A stretch of DNA of 33,551 bases from JBAVQS01 sp049694275 (GTDB lineage: Bacteria > Chloroflexota > Anaerolineae > UBA4142 > SHND01): positions 1 through 33,551 of the forward strand of contig JBAVQS010000301.1 in NCBI GenBank assembly GCA_049694275.1, given 5' to 3'. Positions 1 through 9,140 of the stretch are shown here, piece by piece (position 1 is the stretch's first letter; each line of letters starts with the position of its first letter). The translations under genes were made by a program, and so were the position numbers. Below the pieces are notes generated by a model. That model saw only the letters and a program-made list of their open reading frames with translations, had not been told where the DNA came from and searched no databases.

Positions 1-425
1 AGTGCCCACGCCGGTGGGCAAGGCGCATGCACCTGCCGCAGATCATCCGTGGCGGCATATGCCCGTGGGGCGTGCGGTCTTCTTGCCTCGCAAAAAGCGG
101 TCACCCGCAAAAGTCTAACGGACACCCCCGTGGGTAAAATTTGCGTACTTGAATTATGACGCCCGATTACCGGCGCTCTCTTACGATGAGACGACGACCC
201 AGGAAAACCAGGCCGCCTCACCGAATGTTCAAGCCGGCGCGCTCTCGCCGACCGACTCGTTCTACCAACAGTTGATTGCCAGTACGCGATAAAAGAGGGG
301 GCGGCGACCCGCCGGGTATGCGGGGCGATAACGGCGCACTGTGCGGCGCGCGGGTAAAGCGAAACCGACCGGTCATCTGTAAACCGGTCGGTTTTGTATA
401 CACTTTTTGTGATCGTGTCCTGCGG
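1..425. other. Intergenic stretch with a possible coding remnant
   Basis: No complete gene is supported here. On the plus strand, one frame from 119 to the TAA at 290-292 reads like an authentic protein tail (segments WVKFAYLNYDARLPALSYDE and SPTDSFYQQLIASTR). It has no in-frame start, and a TAA at 116-118 lies just before it. It may be the end of a frame-broken or decayed gene entering from the left. A short hairpin (GCCCAC/GTGGGC) lies at about 4-19. The stretch closes with the strong hairpin at 362-394. The coding remnant is a guess from composition only. Confidence 0.3.
362..394. terminator. Strong inverted repeat, probable terminator of the minus-strand operon
   Basis: Perfect 12-bp arms AAACCGACCGGT (362-373) and ACCGGTCGGTTT (383-394) flank a 9-nt loop. 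The hairpin lies 32 nt beyond the last gene of the long minus-strand operon, so a terminator for that operon is the natural reading. A T-run follows on the plus side (TTTTG) and only a weak one on the minus side (CGCTTT), so it may be bidirectional or imperfect. Each arm contains the GACCGG-type core of some TetR-family operators, so an operator cannot be excluded. Confidence 0.55.
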
Positions 426-746
426 TTACATCACGTCAAAGGTCTCAAAGACCATGAGGTTGGATCCGCCTTGCAGGACCGGGCATCCCTTGGCAATAGC
501 GACCGCCGCATCCATCGAGTCCGCCTTGACGATCGAATAACCGCCAGGGATCATCCCGTTGGTGATATCGGACACCGTGCCATTGCTGGCAATCGTTTTC
601 GCGTTCTGGGTGGTCGGGTTGCCGGGATCGACCAGCGCATCGCCGATCTGGGTGAACCACGCCGTCCACGCGGCCATCAATGCTTGCTGTTCGGCTTCCG
701 TGGCCCCCATCTTGCCGGCGCCATACAGTAATAGATACTTTGCCAT
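426..746 (-). CDS. YCII/DGPF-like small protein
   Basis: This is a 106-residue protein starting MAKYLLLYGAGKMG. The opening MAKYLLLY, the TQIGDAL segment and the central GGYSIVKADSMDAAVAIAKGCP are typical of the YCII-related (DGPF/PhnB-like) family, a ferredoxin-like alpha/beta fold of uncertain biochemical role, often found near catabolic or extracytoplasmic sigma genes. The start at 746 is chosen because a clear GGAGG lies about 8 nt upstream, although the frame stays open much further. It is the last gene of the operon, 91 nt after the nitronate-monooxygenase-like gene. Its role in the pathway is unknown. Confidence 0.8.
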   Translation of the reverse strand: MAKYLLLYGAGKMGATEAEQQALMAAWTAWFTQIGDALVDPGNPTTQNAKTIASNGTVSDITNGMIPGGYSIVKADSMDAAVAIAKGCPVLQGGSNLMVFETFDVM

Positions 747-837
747 TGCACTCCCTCCATTGGATCGTGAATCTCTCGCCAATCGTACTACGTTCCGAGA
801 ACGGGATTGTATTCGCAATTTTTGTGGGACGATTTCA

Positions 838-1737
838 TCAATCGCCATCCAGCGTTCGCTGCAGGCCTTCGCATGTCCGGATGTACTCTTGCACCATCTC
901 TTGCACGACCTCGGACACGGACTGGACCTGCTTGACCTGCGCCACGCTGTAGCCGGCGCTCCAGAGATCGCGCCAGCGTTTGGAGTGCAATTCCGGCTGC
1001 TTTTCAAACTCCTCCACACTGCGCGCCAGCCACGTCGCCGGATTTCCCGTAATCTCTTTGGTCGTGACGATATCTTCCGGCCCTGCTTCCACCACCGCCT
1101 GCTTGTATTCGGGCGCGGCGCGGGTCTCGTGCGTGGCAATCATGCGCGTCCCGACGACCACCGCGCACGCGCCAACGGCGAGCGCGGCCGCCATCTGCGC
1201 GCCGGTGCTGATTCCCCCCGCCGCGGCGACCGGAATGCCGGTCTTTTCGATCAGGTAAGGTACCAGGATCAGGGTGGGCAGGGTCCCACAGTGCCCGCCG
1301 GCGCCCGCCGCCACCGCAATTAACCCATCCACCCCGCGGTCGCGCGCCTTGAGCCCCTGCTGGACGGATATAACATCCGCATAGACCAGGCCCCCATTCT
1401 TGTGGACATCCTCCACGATAAGCGCCGGGTTGCCAAGCGAAGCGATAAAAAAACGGACGCCCGCGTCGAGGCAGAGTTCCAACTGCTGCTTCCACTCAAA
1501 ACGTCCCGAGAGATGGATGTTGACGCCAATCGGCTTGTGCGTCCCCTGCCGAACAATCATGAGCGCCTGCTGCAACTGATCGAGCGTGCGATAATTCGGA
1601 AGGGGAAAAGCGCCGAGCGCGCCCGCCTCGGATACGGCGATGACATATTCCTCATAGCTGACCAGGAACATGGGGGCACCGATGATCGGATAATCAATGC
1701 CGACCAGGTCGGTAAACGGGGTTCGAATCCGGTTCAC
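838..1737 (-). CDS. Nitronate monooxygenase-family flavoprotein (2-nitropropane dioxygenase-like / FabK-like)
   Basis: This 299-residue TIM-barrel flavoprotein opens with YPIIGAPMFLVS and an EAGALGAFPLPN segment, the first FMN-binding strand region of the family. Residues around 145-155 read AGAGGHCG, matching the GGHxG phosphate/His motif, and VAAAGGISTGAQMAAALAVGA and VVVGTRMIAT follow. The family includes nitronate monooxygenases, enoyl-ACP reductase FabK and many unassigned NAD(P)H-dependent flavin oxidoreductases that occur in acyl-CoA catabolic operons. It starts with GTG at 1737, overlapping the TGA of the upstream thioesterase by 4 nt, which implies translational coupling. A reductive role on an unsaturated intermediate is more plausible here than nitroalkane oxidation (inference). 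Confidence 0.85.
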   Translation of the reverse strand: MNRIRTPFTDLVGIDYPIIGAPMFLVSYEEYVIAVSEAGALGAFPLPNYRTLDQLQQALMIVRQGTHKPIGVNIHLSGRFEWKQQLELCLDAGVRFFIASLGNPALIVEDVHKNGGLVYADVISVQQGLKARDRGVDGLIAVAAGAGGHCGTLPTLILVPYLIEKTGIPVAAAGGISTGAQMAAALAVGACAVVVGTRMIATHETRAAPEYKQAVVEAGPEDIVTTKEITGNPATWLARSVEEFEKQPELHSKRWRDLWSAGYSVAQVKQVQSVSEVVQEMVQEYIRTCEGLQRTLDGD

Positions 1738-2180
1738 GCGGTGACCGCCAGCCCTTCGAGCGCCTCGACCGCGCGGCGGACGGTCTCTGGAACGGGCACC
1801 GCTTTGCCGCTCGCCAGGTCGACATTGACATATTTGATGGTCGCGCGGTTGAGCAGTGCGCCGTCCGTCGCGCGCCGGATCTCGAACCGGCTTGTCAGGC
1901 TCGTGCGTCCGATGCGCGCCGTCCGCACGTAAATGTGCAGCAAGTCGTCCAGGCGCGCTGCCGCGCGGAATTCCATCTCCGCGTGGACGACGACCATATC
2001 AAACTGTTGAACGGATGCCAGTTCGAGCGGCGGAAAACCGAGCGCCCGAAAGTATTCGGTCCCGGCCTCGTCGACAAATTCCATATAGCGCGAATTAAAG
2101 ACGATCGCCTGCGGGTCGACCTCGCTGTAGCGCACCCGGTGGGGATGGAAGAAATGAAACGGGGCGGTTTCATCGCTCAC
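1734..2180 (-). CDS. Hot-dog fold acyl-CoA thioesterase (4-hydroxybenzoyl-CoA thioesterase family)
   Basis: This is a 148-residue protein of the YbgC/FadM type. The segment YSEVDPQAIVFNSRYMEFVDEA matches the family pattern with the catalytic-site Asp (VDPQAIVFN) followed by the long helix. The later part, EFRAAARLDDLLHIYVRTARIG, is the usual second strand pair. It would hydrolyse acyl- or aroyl-CoA esters in the cytoplasm, releasing product or rescuing CoA. I prefer the GTG at 2180, whose GTGA overlaps the stop of the HpaB-like gene by 4 nt and has GGAG about 8 nt upstream; the frame is open to another GTG at 2219. It is similarly coupled at its 3' end to the flavoprotein gene. Confidence 0.88.
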   Translation of the reverse strand: MSDETAPFHFFHPHRVRYSEVDPQAIVFNSRYMEFVDEAGTEYFRALGFPPLELASVQQFDMVVVHAEMEFRAAARLDDLLHIYVRTARIGRTSLTSRFEIRRATDGALLNRATIKYVNVDLASGKAVPVPETVRRAVEALEGLAVTA

Positions 2181-3610
2181 GGTGTAATCTCCGCTTGCTC
2201 CTGTACCATCTTTTTGCACGCCGCAATCTCCTGGCGCGCTTCGGTCAGGATGGTCATCCGCTGCGCCTGGAGCGACCCCTCGCCGTTCAGCGTGATGGTC
2301 TCCCGGTCGGCGCCGGTAATCCGCCGGATCAGGTCGAACATACGCAGCCGGTTCTCCGTCGAAACGCCGGCCACGCCGCCGAGGTACTTGTCAATATCGT
2401 CGTGTAATTCGGGGAGCAGGTAATCCTGATAGGTCGGCGCTGTCACAACCAATCCACCCGCCAGATCCTGAATGATCTTGACGATCTGATGATAGTTGTT
2501 GGCAAAGTGATACTTGGCAATATTCGTCGTGACCGGATTTGGCACGGGGATGCCCCCATAGACGACATAATTGTAGCAGGCCGCATAAGTGAGCGCACGG
2601 AGCGTTTGCAAATAGATGACAATGTCGGTGATCTTTTCCTGGACGTGCGGCGCGCCGGCCACGCCGTTATATTCGGCGATGGCCTGCGCCACCCCCAAAA
2701 GCTGTTCCGACATCGGGATGCGATAGGCGCTGCCGGTCCTCCGGTGAAGCAGGGCAAAGTTGTGCGCCAGCACCCCTGCATACTTCCATTCGCCGCAGAG
2801 AAAGACCCGTTCCCACGGCACGAACACATCGTCAAAGACGATGAGCGAATCGGTGTGCACCCGGACCGGCCGGCTGTTGGGAAACTCGAACGGGGTGATA
2901 TGGGCATGGAACGGACGGCAGATGAGCTTGATGCCTTTAGTATTGGTCGGAATCGCAAAGGCAACGGCATAGTCCTTGTCCGCTTCCGTCATCGCCCGGC
3001 AGGGGATGGCAAAGAACTCGTTGCTGTTCATGGCCCCACTGATATGAATCTTGGCGCCTCGCACGATGATGCCGTCGCTGGTCCGGTCGACCACGCGCAG
3101 GTAATAGTCCGGATGGGCCTGCCTCGGGTCGGATGGCCGCAGCATCCGGTCCCCTTTGACGTCGGTGACCGCGGCCACTACCGCCAGGTCCTCCCGCTTC
3201 AAATGCTGGCGATAAGCCTCGATCCGGTCGCAGTATTCCTTGTTGCCGAGCATGTTCGCCGTGATGCTGACGGCGTTCAGCGCGTCCGCGCCAATGTCGT
3301 GGGCCAGGGGGATGAACCCGTCGCCTAACCGCGTCGCGGCGATAATGAGCTCCAACTGCTTGACCAGGTCTTCGCTGTTCGCGGGGACGTGATAGTAGCG
3401 GCTGATTTCTTCGCCCAGGCCGGCGTCGTGCACGACCGCCAGGTCGCGGTACTCGGACCGCTCGGCAATCTCATAATCCAGGGCCATTGTATCCACGCAG
3501 ACCCCGAGGTCCGGATGGGTGGTCACGTCCTCCACGCGCTCGCCCTTGTAATAGACCACCCGTTCATCCCGCAGGCTTTCCTTGTATTGTTGCGCCGTCT
3601 TGAGACCCAT
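2177..3610 (-). CDS. HpaB-family flavoprotein (4-hydroxyphenylacetate 3-hydroxylase / 4-hydroxybutyryl-CoA dehydratase-like)
   Basis: This 477-residue protein spans the whole HpaB N- and C-terminal domain family, with an acyl-CoA-dehydrogenase-like fold binding FAD or reduced flavin. Hallmarks are the HPDYYLRVVDRTSDGIIVRGAKIHISGA block, the FDDVFVPWERVFLCGEW block and a C-terminal DIDKYLGG-type segment. The start at 3610 (MGLKTAQQYK) has GGAGG 8 nt upstream. The clostridial dehydratase uses three Cys and one His for a [4Fe-4S] cluster. Here the His near LLHRRTG is present, but the Cys seven residues later is Tyr, and the earlier CxxxC is replaced by an AHDIG-type segment. A monooxygenase or cluster-free role is therefore more likely than dehydratase. 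The partner reductase is not evident in the window. Confidence 0.85.
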   Translation of the reverse strand: MGLKTAQQYKESLRDERVVYYKGERVEDVTTHPDLGVCVDTMALDYEIAERSEYRDLAVVHDAGLGEEISRYYHVPANSEDLVKQLELIIAATRLGDGFIPLAHDIGADALNAVSITANMLGNKEYCDRIEAYRQHLKREDLAVVAAVTDVKGDRMLRPSDPRQAHPDYYLRVVDRTSDGIIVRGAKIHISGAMNSNEFFAIPCRAMTEADKDYAVAFAIPTNTKGIKLICRPFHAHITPFEFPNSRPVRVHTDSLIVFDDVFVPWERVFLCGEWKYAGVLAHNFALLHRRTGSAYRIPMSEQLLGVAQAIAEYNGVAGAPHVQEKITDIVIYLQTLRALTYAACYNYVVYGGIPVPNPVTTNIAKYHFANNYHQIVKIIQDLAGGLVVTAPTYQDYLLPELHDDIDKYLGGVAGVSTENRLRMFDLIRRITGADRETITLNGEGSLQAQRMTILTEARQEIAACKKMVQEQAEITP

Positions 3611-3656
3611 GCGTTTATCCTCCAGTGCCAACCACAATCTTGTCTGCCATCCGTCG

Positions 3657-5222
3657 TCAGGCCGCTTCCGGGATTCCCTGGTGGAACCATGGGAAAATCG
3701 CCTCTTCCAGATGGCTTCCCATCAAGCTGTCCACGCACAGCGTGGCGCTCAGCGAGGCCCCGTCGACGCCGCCGCCCCACAGCCGCTTGCCGTACTGGTC
3801 GCCGACAAAATAGAGCCCTTCGACCCAGGGCGATTTCACGTCGGGCCGCTGCACCCCGACCGGTCGCCAGAGGCCGTACGCTTCAGGAGAGGGGGTCCAG
3901 ATGCAAAACTCCATATCCTCTTTCCAGGTGGGGAAGGTTTGTCGGAACCAGTTATCGCACCAGTCGGTCACGCGTTTGACCTTTTTGGGGTCGCGCATCT
4001 CCTTATCCGTCAGCGCAATCGAAAACTCAAAGGTCCGCTTGCCTGCTGGGGCACGGTGGGCGCACGCGCCCATCGCCCAGATCACCAGGTCCACATCGCC
4101 GATATAGCCCTCATTCCGGATGACGCCGGGCATGTAAATAAAGCTCCGCTCGTCGATGCCCTTGTCCTGCCAGATGTCACGTTTGAGGCCGATGTAGGCC
4201 GACAACAGACCGGCGCCCCAGAATTTGGTTTCGAGTGTCTCCACCCAATCGGCGGGGAAAGGCTCGCGGGGCAGGACGCTAAAGATGTACTTGGGTGGGA
4301 TATTGCAGATCACGGCGTCAGCAGAGATTGTCTCCTCGCCCTCCTCTGTGCGCACGGTCACGCCCTTGACCCGTCCGCCCTCTAGCAACACCTGCTTCAC
4401 GGTGGTGTTGCGCCGCACCTCGCCGCCATGAGCCAGCAGCACGTGTTCCATGGCCAGGGGGATGGCGATTGTGCCCGGTTCGTCGACCGTTCCGACCGAG
4501 CCGGTAATAATGTTCATGCCGATGGGCCGCGCCACCGCCATATAGCCGAGAAAATCGCCCGCGGGCGTCATCGCGGGCTCGGCCTGCGCCGTCTGCGAAG
4601 AGGCCAGCACCTTGATATAGTCATAGGCCTCGGGGTGGAGGTTCTTGGGAGCGAGCCAATCGGCCAGCGAAATGTTCATCGCATTCGCCACATCCTGCAT
4701 CGTGGAGGTGGCCATGTCGCGCAGCGCGTCGCGCGTCTTGGCAAACCCCTCTTCGCTCATCCACGGATAGGCCTGGCGGGGTTGAACCTGATAGACCCGG
4801 TCGCCCTTGGCGTGGTCGACAAAACCGAAACCGGTGTTGGTCGGAATCTCCACCTGCTTGCCGAGGTGGTCGAGCAGAAAACGAACGCGGCCTTTGTTGC
4901 CCCAGAACAGGCCATGCCCGCCCGCCTCAAAGGTATAGCCGTCGAGCAGGCCCTTGCTAAAAATCGTCTCCAGGTCCGGTTCCGTATCCGAGATCAGGGT
5001 CCGCGCGTGCCCCAGCGCCTTGCGAAAACCCTGCGCGTCGAACTCGACGCCGTCGGCCACGACCTTGTCGCCCCGGCCGGTAAAAGAGACGGCGCGGCCG
5101 CCGATGAAGGGGGCGCGCTCGAGCACGAGCACCTTTTTGCCAAAATCCTTTGCTAAAAGCGCCGCGGCGCCCAGCCCGCCGACGCCCGCACCGATCACGA
5201 CGACATCATATTTGTTGTCCAT
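3657..5222 (-). CDS. Phytoene desaturase-like FAD-dependent oxidoreductase
   Basis: This 521-residue protein belongs to the CrtI/COG1233 amine-oxidase-like flavoproteins. The N-terminal Rossmann motif is VVVIGAGVGGLGAAALLAK, with the acidic end at VLVLERAPFIGGRAVSF. The C-terminal FAD-contact segment is GLYFVGDQYGKRLWGGGVDGA. Members desaturate carotenoids and retinoids or oxidise other hydrophobic polycyclic substrates; the sequence does not fix a substrate. The start at 5222 is supported by GGAGA just upstream, although the frame is open for another 57 codons into the preceding gene. The gene lies 37 nt after the DUF1295 protein. No phytoene synthase or other carotenoid gene is present, so carotenogenesis is unlikely here (inference). 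Confidence 0.85.
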   Translation of the reverse strand: MDNKYDVVVIGAGVGGLGAAALLAKDFGKKVLVLERAPFIGGRAVSFTGRGDKVVADGVEFDAQGFRKALGHARTLISDTEPDLETIFSKGLLDGYTFEAGGHGLFWGNKGRVRFLLDHLGKQVEIPTNTGFGFVDHAKGDRVYQVQPRQAYPWMSEEGFAKTRDALRDMATSTMQDVANAMNISLADWLAPKNLHPEAYDYIKVLASSQTAQAEPAMTPAGDFLGYMAVARPIGMNIITGSVGTVDEPGTIAIPLAMEHVLLAHGGEVRRNTTVKQVLLEGGRVKGVTVRTEEGEETISADAVICNIPPKYIFSVLPREPFPADWVETLETKFWGAGLLSAYIGLKRDIWQDKGIDERSFIYMPGVIRNEGYIGDVDLVIWAMGACAHRAPAGKRTFEFSIALTDKEMRDPKKVKRVTDWCDNWFRQTFPTWKEDMEFCIWTPSPEAYGLWRPVGVQRPDVKSPWVEGLYFVGDQYGKRLWGGGVDGASLSATLCVDSLMGSHLEEAIFPWFHQGIPEAA

Positions 5223-5259
5223 TGGTTCTCCTTTTCCTGTTCTATGCGAGTTGAAAAGC

Positions 5260-6075
5260 CTAGCCCTCGTGCGTGTCCTGCTTACCCGGCTTGCCGTTGC
5301 GCGGGAACCAGGGGATAAAGCTGCTGGTACTGGCGATATACTGCCGGTATTCCGGCTTGGTTTTGGCAAGGCCCTTTTCCAGCAGGGCCACACCAGAAAC
5401 GCGCAGGAGCAGAATCGTCATCAGCACCGGGCTGTAGAGGAGCAAGAACCCGCCGGGTGTGGCGAGCGCAATCAAGGCCAGACCCCACCACACCAGGGCA
5501 TCGCCGAAATAGTTGGGATGCCGGGTCCACGCCCACAGGCCGGTCCGCAAAACCTGGCCTGGACTGGAGCGCGTTCGCTTGAACTGCTCCAACTGCCAAT
5601 CCCCCACGGCTTCAAAATAGAACCCGATTGCCCAGACGATTGTTCCCCCGAGATCGAGCAGGGTCAGCGAGTTTGGCTGCGCACTCGATTCGGCAGCAAG
5701 AATCGGTCCGGCTACGAGCACGAGCAGCAACCCCTGGAGTAGGAATACCTGAAAGAGACTCAAAAACCAAAAGCTGTTTCCGGCCTGCTTGCGCCAGGCG
5801 CGATAGCGGTAATCCTCCGGCCGGCCCCAGTTACGCAGCAGAATGTGCAGCGAGAGACGCAGTCCCCATACCCCGACGAGCGTGGCCACCAGCAGCTTGC
5901 GACTGGGAGCGCCGCCCCCTAACAAGAGAGCGACGACCGCGAGCGTGACAAAGCCCATGCCCCAGAAAATATCCATGATGCTGGCGTTTTTCAACGCCAG
6001 GCTCAGGAGCCAGATCAGGAGCACATAGACCAAAATGATCCCGGCGGACAGTTCGGCAAGCTCAAACAGAGACAT
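5260..6075 (-). CDS. DUF1295 / steroid 5-alpha-reductase-like integral membrane protein
   Basis: This 271-residue protein is very hydrophobic, with about six membrane segments beginning at residues 8-25 (LSAGIILVYVLLIWLLSLAL). The signature TRHPNYFGDALVWWGLALIAL (about 185-205) is the conserved C-terminal block of DUF1295/COG3752 proteins, which belong to the superfamily of steroid 5-alpha-reductases and isoprenylcysteine methyltransferases. Functions in bacteria are mostly unassigned, with reduction of lipid double bonds by NADPH a common suggestion. It sits between an SDR and a phytoene-desaturase-like flavoprotein, fitting redox chemistry on a hydrophobic ring or isoprenoid substrate (inference). 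Start at 6075, 8 nt after the stop of the SDR gene. Confidence 0.85.
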   Translation of the reverse strand: MSLFELAELSAGIILVYVLLIWLLSLALKNASIMDIFWGMGFVTLAVVALLLGGGAPSRKLLVATLVGVWGLRLSLHILLRNWGRPEDYRYRAWRKQAGNSFWFLSLFQVFLLQGLLLVLVAGPILAAESSAQPNSLTLLDLGGTIVWAIGFYFEAVGDWQLEQFKRTRSSPGQVLRTGLWAWTRHPNYFGDALVWWGLALIALATPGGFLLLYSPVLMTILLLRVSGVALLEKGLAKTKPEYRQYIASTSSFIPWFPRNGKPGKQDTHEG

Positions 6076-6083
6076 GGCCGCTG

Positions 6084-6875
<792 letters not shown>

Positions 6876-7475
6876 CTAACGTTCTGCCATCAGGGCGCGC
6901 AGGGCAAAGCACGTCCATTCCCTACTGCCGTTTTGCACATCGCCCCGCTGGTAGGTGAATCCCCGGTAGAGGACAAAAACGCATTGCGCGTTGTCCTGGA
7001 TGTCCATCTCGCGGAACACCCCCTTCCGCATTCCTTCGCGCAGGAGGTTGGCGATAATGTCTCGCATCCCCGCTTCGACCGTATGAATCTCGCCGCCGAG
7101 AAAAGGCTCGTACAAATCTTCCCGGTCAAACAGCACCTGGCCGAGAAACGGATTCTTGTCAAAGTAATCCGTCGACAGGTTGCAAAAGAGCTCGAGCTTT
7201 TCAACCGGGTCGCTCAACGGCTTGATGCGGCCAATCAACATCTTACGGAAATGGAGCGCCTCGGACATGACCAGTTCGGCCAGGATGTTTTCCTTGCCCT
7301 TGAACACTTCATACACGGTGCGCTTGGACATGCCCGCCGCCTCGGCGATCTCGTCCATGGTGGTCTTTTTAAAGCCGTACCGGCCAAACAGCTCCAGGGC
7401 AGCGCGGAGCACCTTGTCCTTTTTTTCCTGGTCGAGGCTCGTCTCGTCGTCAGTCCGCAAGGCATCCGCCCTCAT
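6876..7475 (-). CDS. TetR/AcrR-family transcriptional regulator
   Basis: This 199-residue regulator has an N-terminal helix-turn-helix at about residues 35-65 (TTMDEIAEAAGMSKRTVYEVF, preceded by ALELFGRYGFKK), the diagnostic TetR block. The C-terminal half is a divergent ligand-binding helical bundle. Its ATG overlaps the TGA of the acyl-CoA dehydrogenase by 4 nt and its stop abuts the SDR, so it is embedded in the operon and likely regulates it, responding to an acyl-CoA or the substrate (inference). The inverted repeat overlapping the promoter at 15438-15458 is the best candidate for its operator. Confidence 0.92.
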   Translation of the reverse strand: MRADALRTDDETSLDQEKKDKVLRAALELFGRYGFKKTTMDEIAEAAGMSKRTVYEVFKGKENILAELVMSEALHFRKMLIGRIKPLSDPVEKLELFCNLSTDYFDKNPFLGQVLFDREDLYEPFLGGEIHTVEAGMRDIIANLLREGMRKGVFREMDIQDNAQCVFVLYRGFTYQRGDVQNGSREWTCFALRALMAER

Positions 7476-8638
7476 CCGGTCGTATCCTCCAGGCCCATCG
7501 TTTTGGCGATAATGTTTTTTTGAATCTGCGTCGTCCCACCGCCGATGCAGAGCACAAGCACGTCGCGCAGGTAGCGCTGGATCTGGTGCTCGTACGTCCC
7601 CCCGTCACGGCCGAGCAGGTCGATGCCGCGCAGCGCCAGTTTCCGGGCGGTCTCGGTCGCAAAATACTTTGACATGGAGGTCTCGCGCACGCTCTCCTCG
7701 CGCCGGCTGGCCTGCGCGGCGGCGTGATAAGTCAGGCGCCGCGCTGCTTCCAACTCCGTCGCCATCTCGACCAGCGCGTGCTGGACCGCCTGGTAGCGAC
7801 CGTTCACCTGGTGAAAGCGATAGTGTTCCCGCGCGTAGGCGACCGTCTGGTCCAGCACCGCCTGGCCAATCCCCAGCGCGCAAGCCGAAAGGGCAAGCCG
7901 CTCGTTGTTCAACAGCGCCACCATTTGCCCCCAGCCCTGGTTCAATCCTTCGGCCCCGCCCAAAATGTCGTCCGGCGCGACGCGCACGTTCTCGTAATAC
8001 ACTTCGCACGTATTCGAACCGTGGTACCCGAGCTTTTTCAGCGGCCTGGCGCGATACCCGACCGCGCGAGTGTCGACCATAAAGGCGGTAATGCCCCGGT
8101 ACCGCGCCGGCGCGGTGCGGGTCAGCGTGACCACGATATCGCTCACCCCTGCGCCGGTGATAAACATCTTGCTTCCGTTGATGCGATATGCGCCGTCAAC
8201 ATAGTCCGCCCGCGTCGTAATGCTCGCCGCGTCCGAGCCGGCGTTCGGTTCGGTGAGCGCAAATGCGACCTTTAACCGGCCCTGGGCCAAGCGCGGGAGG
8301 AACTGCCCCTTTTGCGCCGCGCTCCCGCTCCATCCAATGAGATCGTTGCCATAGAGGACGATGTTGCCGATGACCCAGGCCATGACGGGGAGCCGTTTCG
8401 AGATCTCTTCATAAATCGGCATCACCTCCAGCGCGCTCCCCCCCATGCCCCCATATTCCCTGGGAATATTGACGGACAGGAGTCCGGTATCGCCGAACCG
8501 GGATAGGAGTGCGCTCGGGTACTCGTCTCGCTCGTCGATTTCACGCGACACCTCCGGCGTCAGCTCCGCCTGGATAAAGGCGCGGACTTGCTCGCGAATC
8601 GCTTCCTGCTTTCGGAATAGGTCATTTTCCATGGGCAT
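7472..8638 (-). CDS. Acyl-CoA dehydrogenase (first of two in the operon)
   Basis: This 388-residue flavoenzyme would oxidise an acyl-CoA to the 2-enoyl-CoA. The FAD/substrate segment FALTEPNAGSDAAS (about 129-142), the GSKMFITGA strand and a C-terminal GTYEHQIQRYLRD are present. Aligned with the GFNTEYPVEKLMRD block of medium-chain enzymes, the Glu serves as the catalytic base. The usual RxxFG dimer/FAD loop is altered to REHYRFHQ. Start at 8638 (MPMEND), with no strong ribosome site and 35 nt after the MaoC gene. Presence with a second dehydrogenase at 10754-11917 recalls the heteromeric pairs of steroid side-chain degradation, although both here keep a Glu, so two separate enzymes are equally possible. 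Confidence 0.92.
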   Translation of the reverse strand: MPMENDLFRKQEAIREQVRAFIQAELTPEVSREIDERDEYPSALLSRFGDTGLLSVNIPREYGGMGGSALEVMPIYEEISKRLPVMAWVIGNIVLYGNDLIGWSGSAAQKGQFLPRLAQGRLKVAFALTEPNAGSDAASITTRADYVDGAYRINGSKMFITGAGVSDIVVTLTRTAPARYRGITAFMVDTRAVGYRARPLKKLGYHGSNTCEVYYENVRVAPDDILGGAEGLNQGWGQMVALLNNERLALSACALGIGQAVLDQTVAYAREHYRFHQVNGRYQAVQHALVEMATELEAARRLTYHAAAQASRREESVRETSMSKYFATETARKLALRGIDLLGRDGGTYEHQIQRYLRDVLVLCIGGGTTQIQKNIIAKTMGLEDTTG

Positions 8639-8673
8639 CGTACCGGGCGCGTCTCAGCGGGGCGCAGTCCTTT

Positions 8674-9126
8674 TCATTCGAGCACTCGCCGGTGCATCAA
8701 AAATTTCATATCAAACACCATCACCGTCTCCCCACGCTGATTCACGACGGTGTAGCACATCACGGTGACCCCCTGGTCCGGCCGTTTCGTCTCGCGCTTG
8801 TGCATCACCTCCACCTCGACGTGAATCGTGTCGCCGATTTTAACCGGCGCGGGAATCCGCATATTGTCCACGCCCAGCCAGGCGATGACCGAATCGGCGG
8901 CGATCCCCGTCTGACCGAGCAGGCCCACGGCGAGCGCAAAGGTGAGGGGGCCGTGGACGATGCGCTCGCCAAAGGGGGTCTGCGCGGCAAACTCCCGGTC
9001 CATGTGGAGCGGGTAGAAATCCATCGTCAGCCCGGCCCAATTGACAACGTGCGTTTCGGTCACCGTAATGCCGTTTGTCTTGTATTTATCCGCTAACCGA
9101 AAATCATCCCAGAATTTATTGGGCAT
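8674..9126 (-). CDS. MaoC-like (R)-specific enoyl-CoA hydratase / hot-dog dehydratase
   Basis: This 150-residue single hot-dog-fold hydratase carries the hydratase-2 motif at about 36-60: DFYPLHMDREFAAQTPFGERIVHG, split here as DFYPLHMD then FGERIVHG, with the catalytic Asp and His in place. It would add water to a 2-enoyl-CoA. The ATG at 9126 has AGGAGG about 8 nt upstream. The DUF35 protein and the thiolase-fold protein immediately precede it in the transcript, the same trio (MaoC, DUF35, Ltp) that forms the hydratase-aldolase complex of bacterial steroid side-chain breakdown. Here the MaoC and DUF35 parts are separate proteins. Confidence 0.9.
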   Translation of the reverse strand: MPNKFWDDFRLADKYKTNGITVTETHVVNWAGLTMDFYPLHMDREFAAQTPFGERIVHGPLTFALAVGLLGQTGIAADSVIAWLGVDNMRIPAPVKIGDTIHVEVEVMHKRETKRPDQGVTVMCYTVVNQRGETVMVFDMKFLMHRRVLE

Positions 9127-9140
9127 GGTTTACTGCCCTC

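Noticed and set aside
3657..5222. Carotenoid biosynthesis cluster
   Set aside because: The flavoprotein is phytoene-desaturase-like, but no synthase, cyclase or other carotenoid gene is near and the operon is acyl-CoA-oriented.
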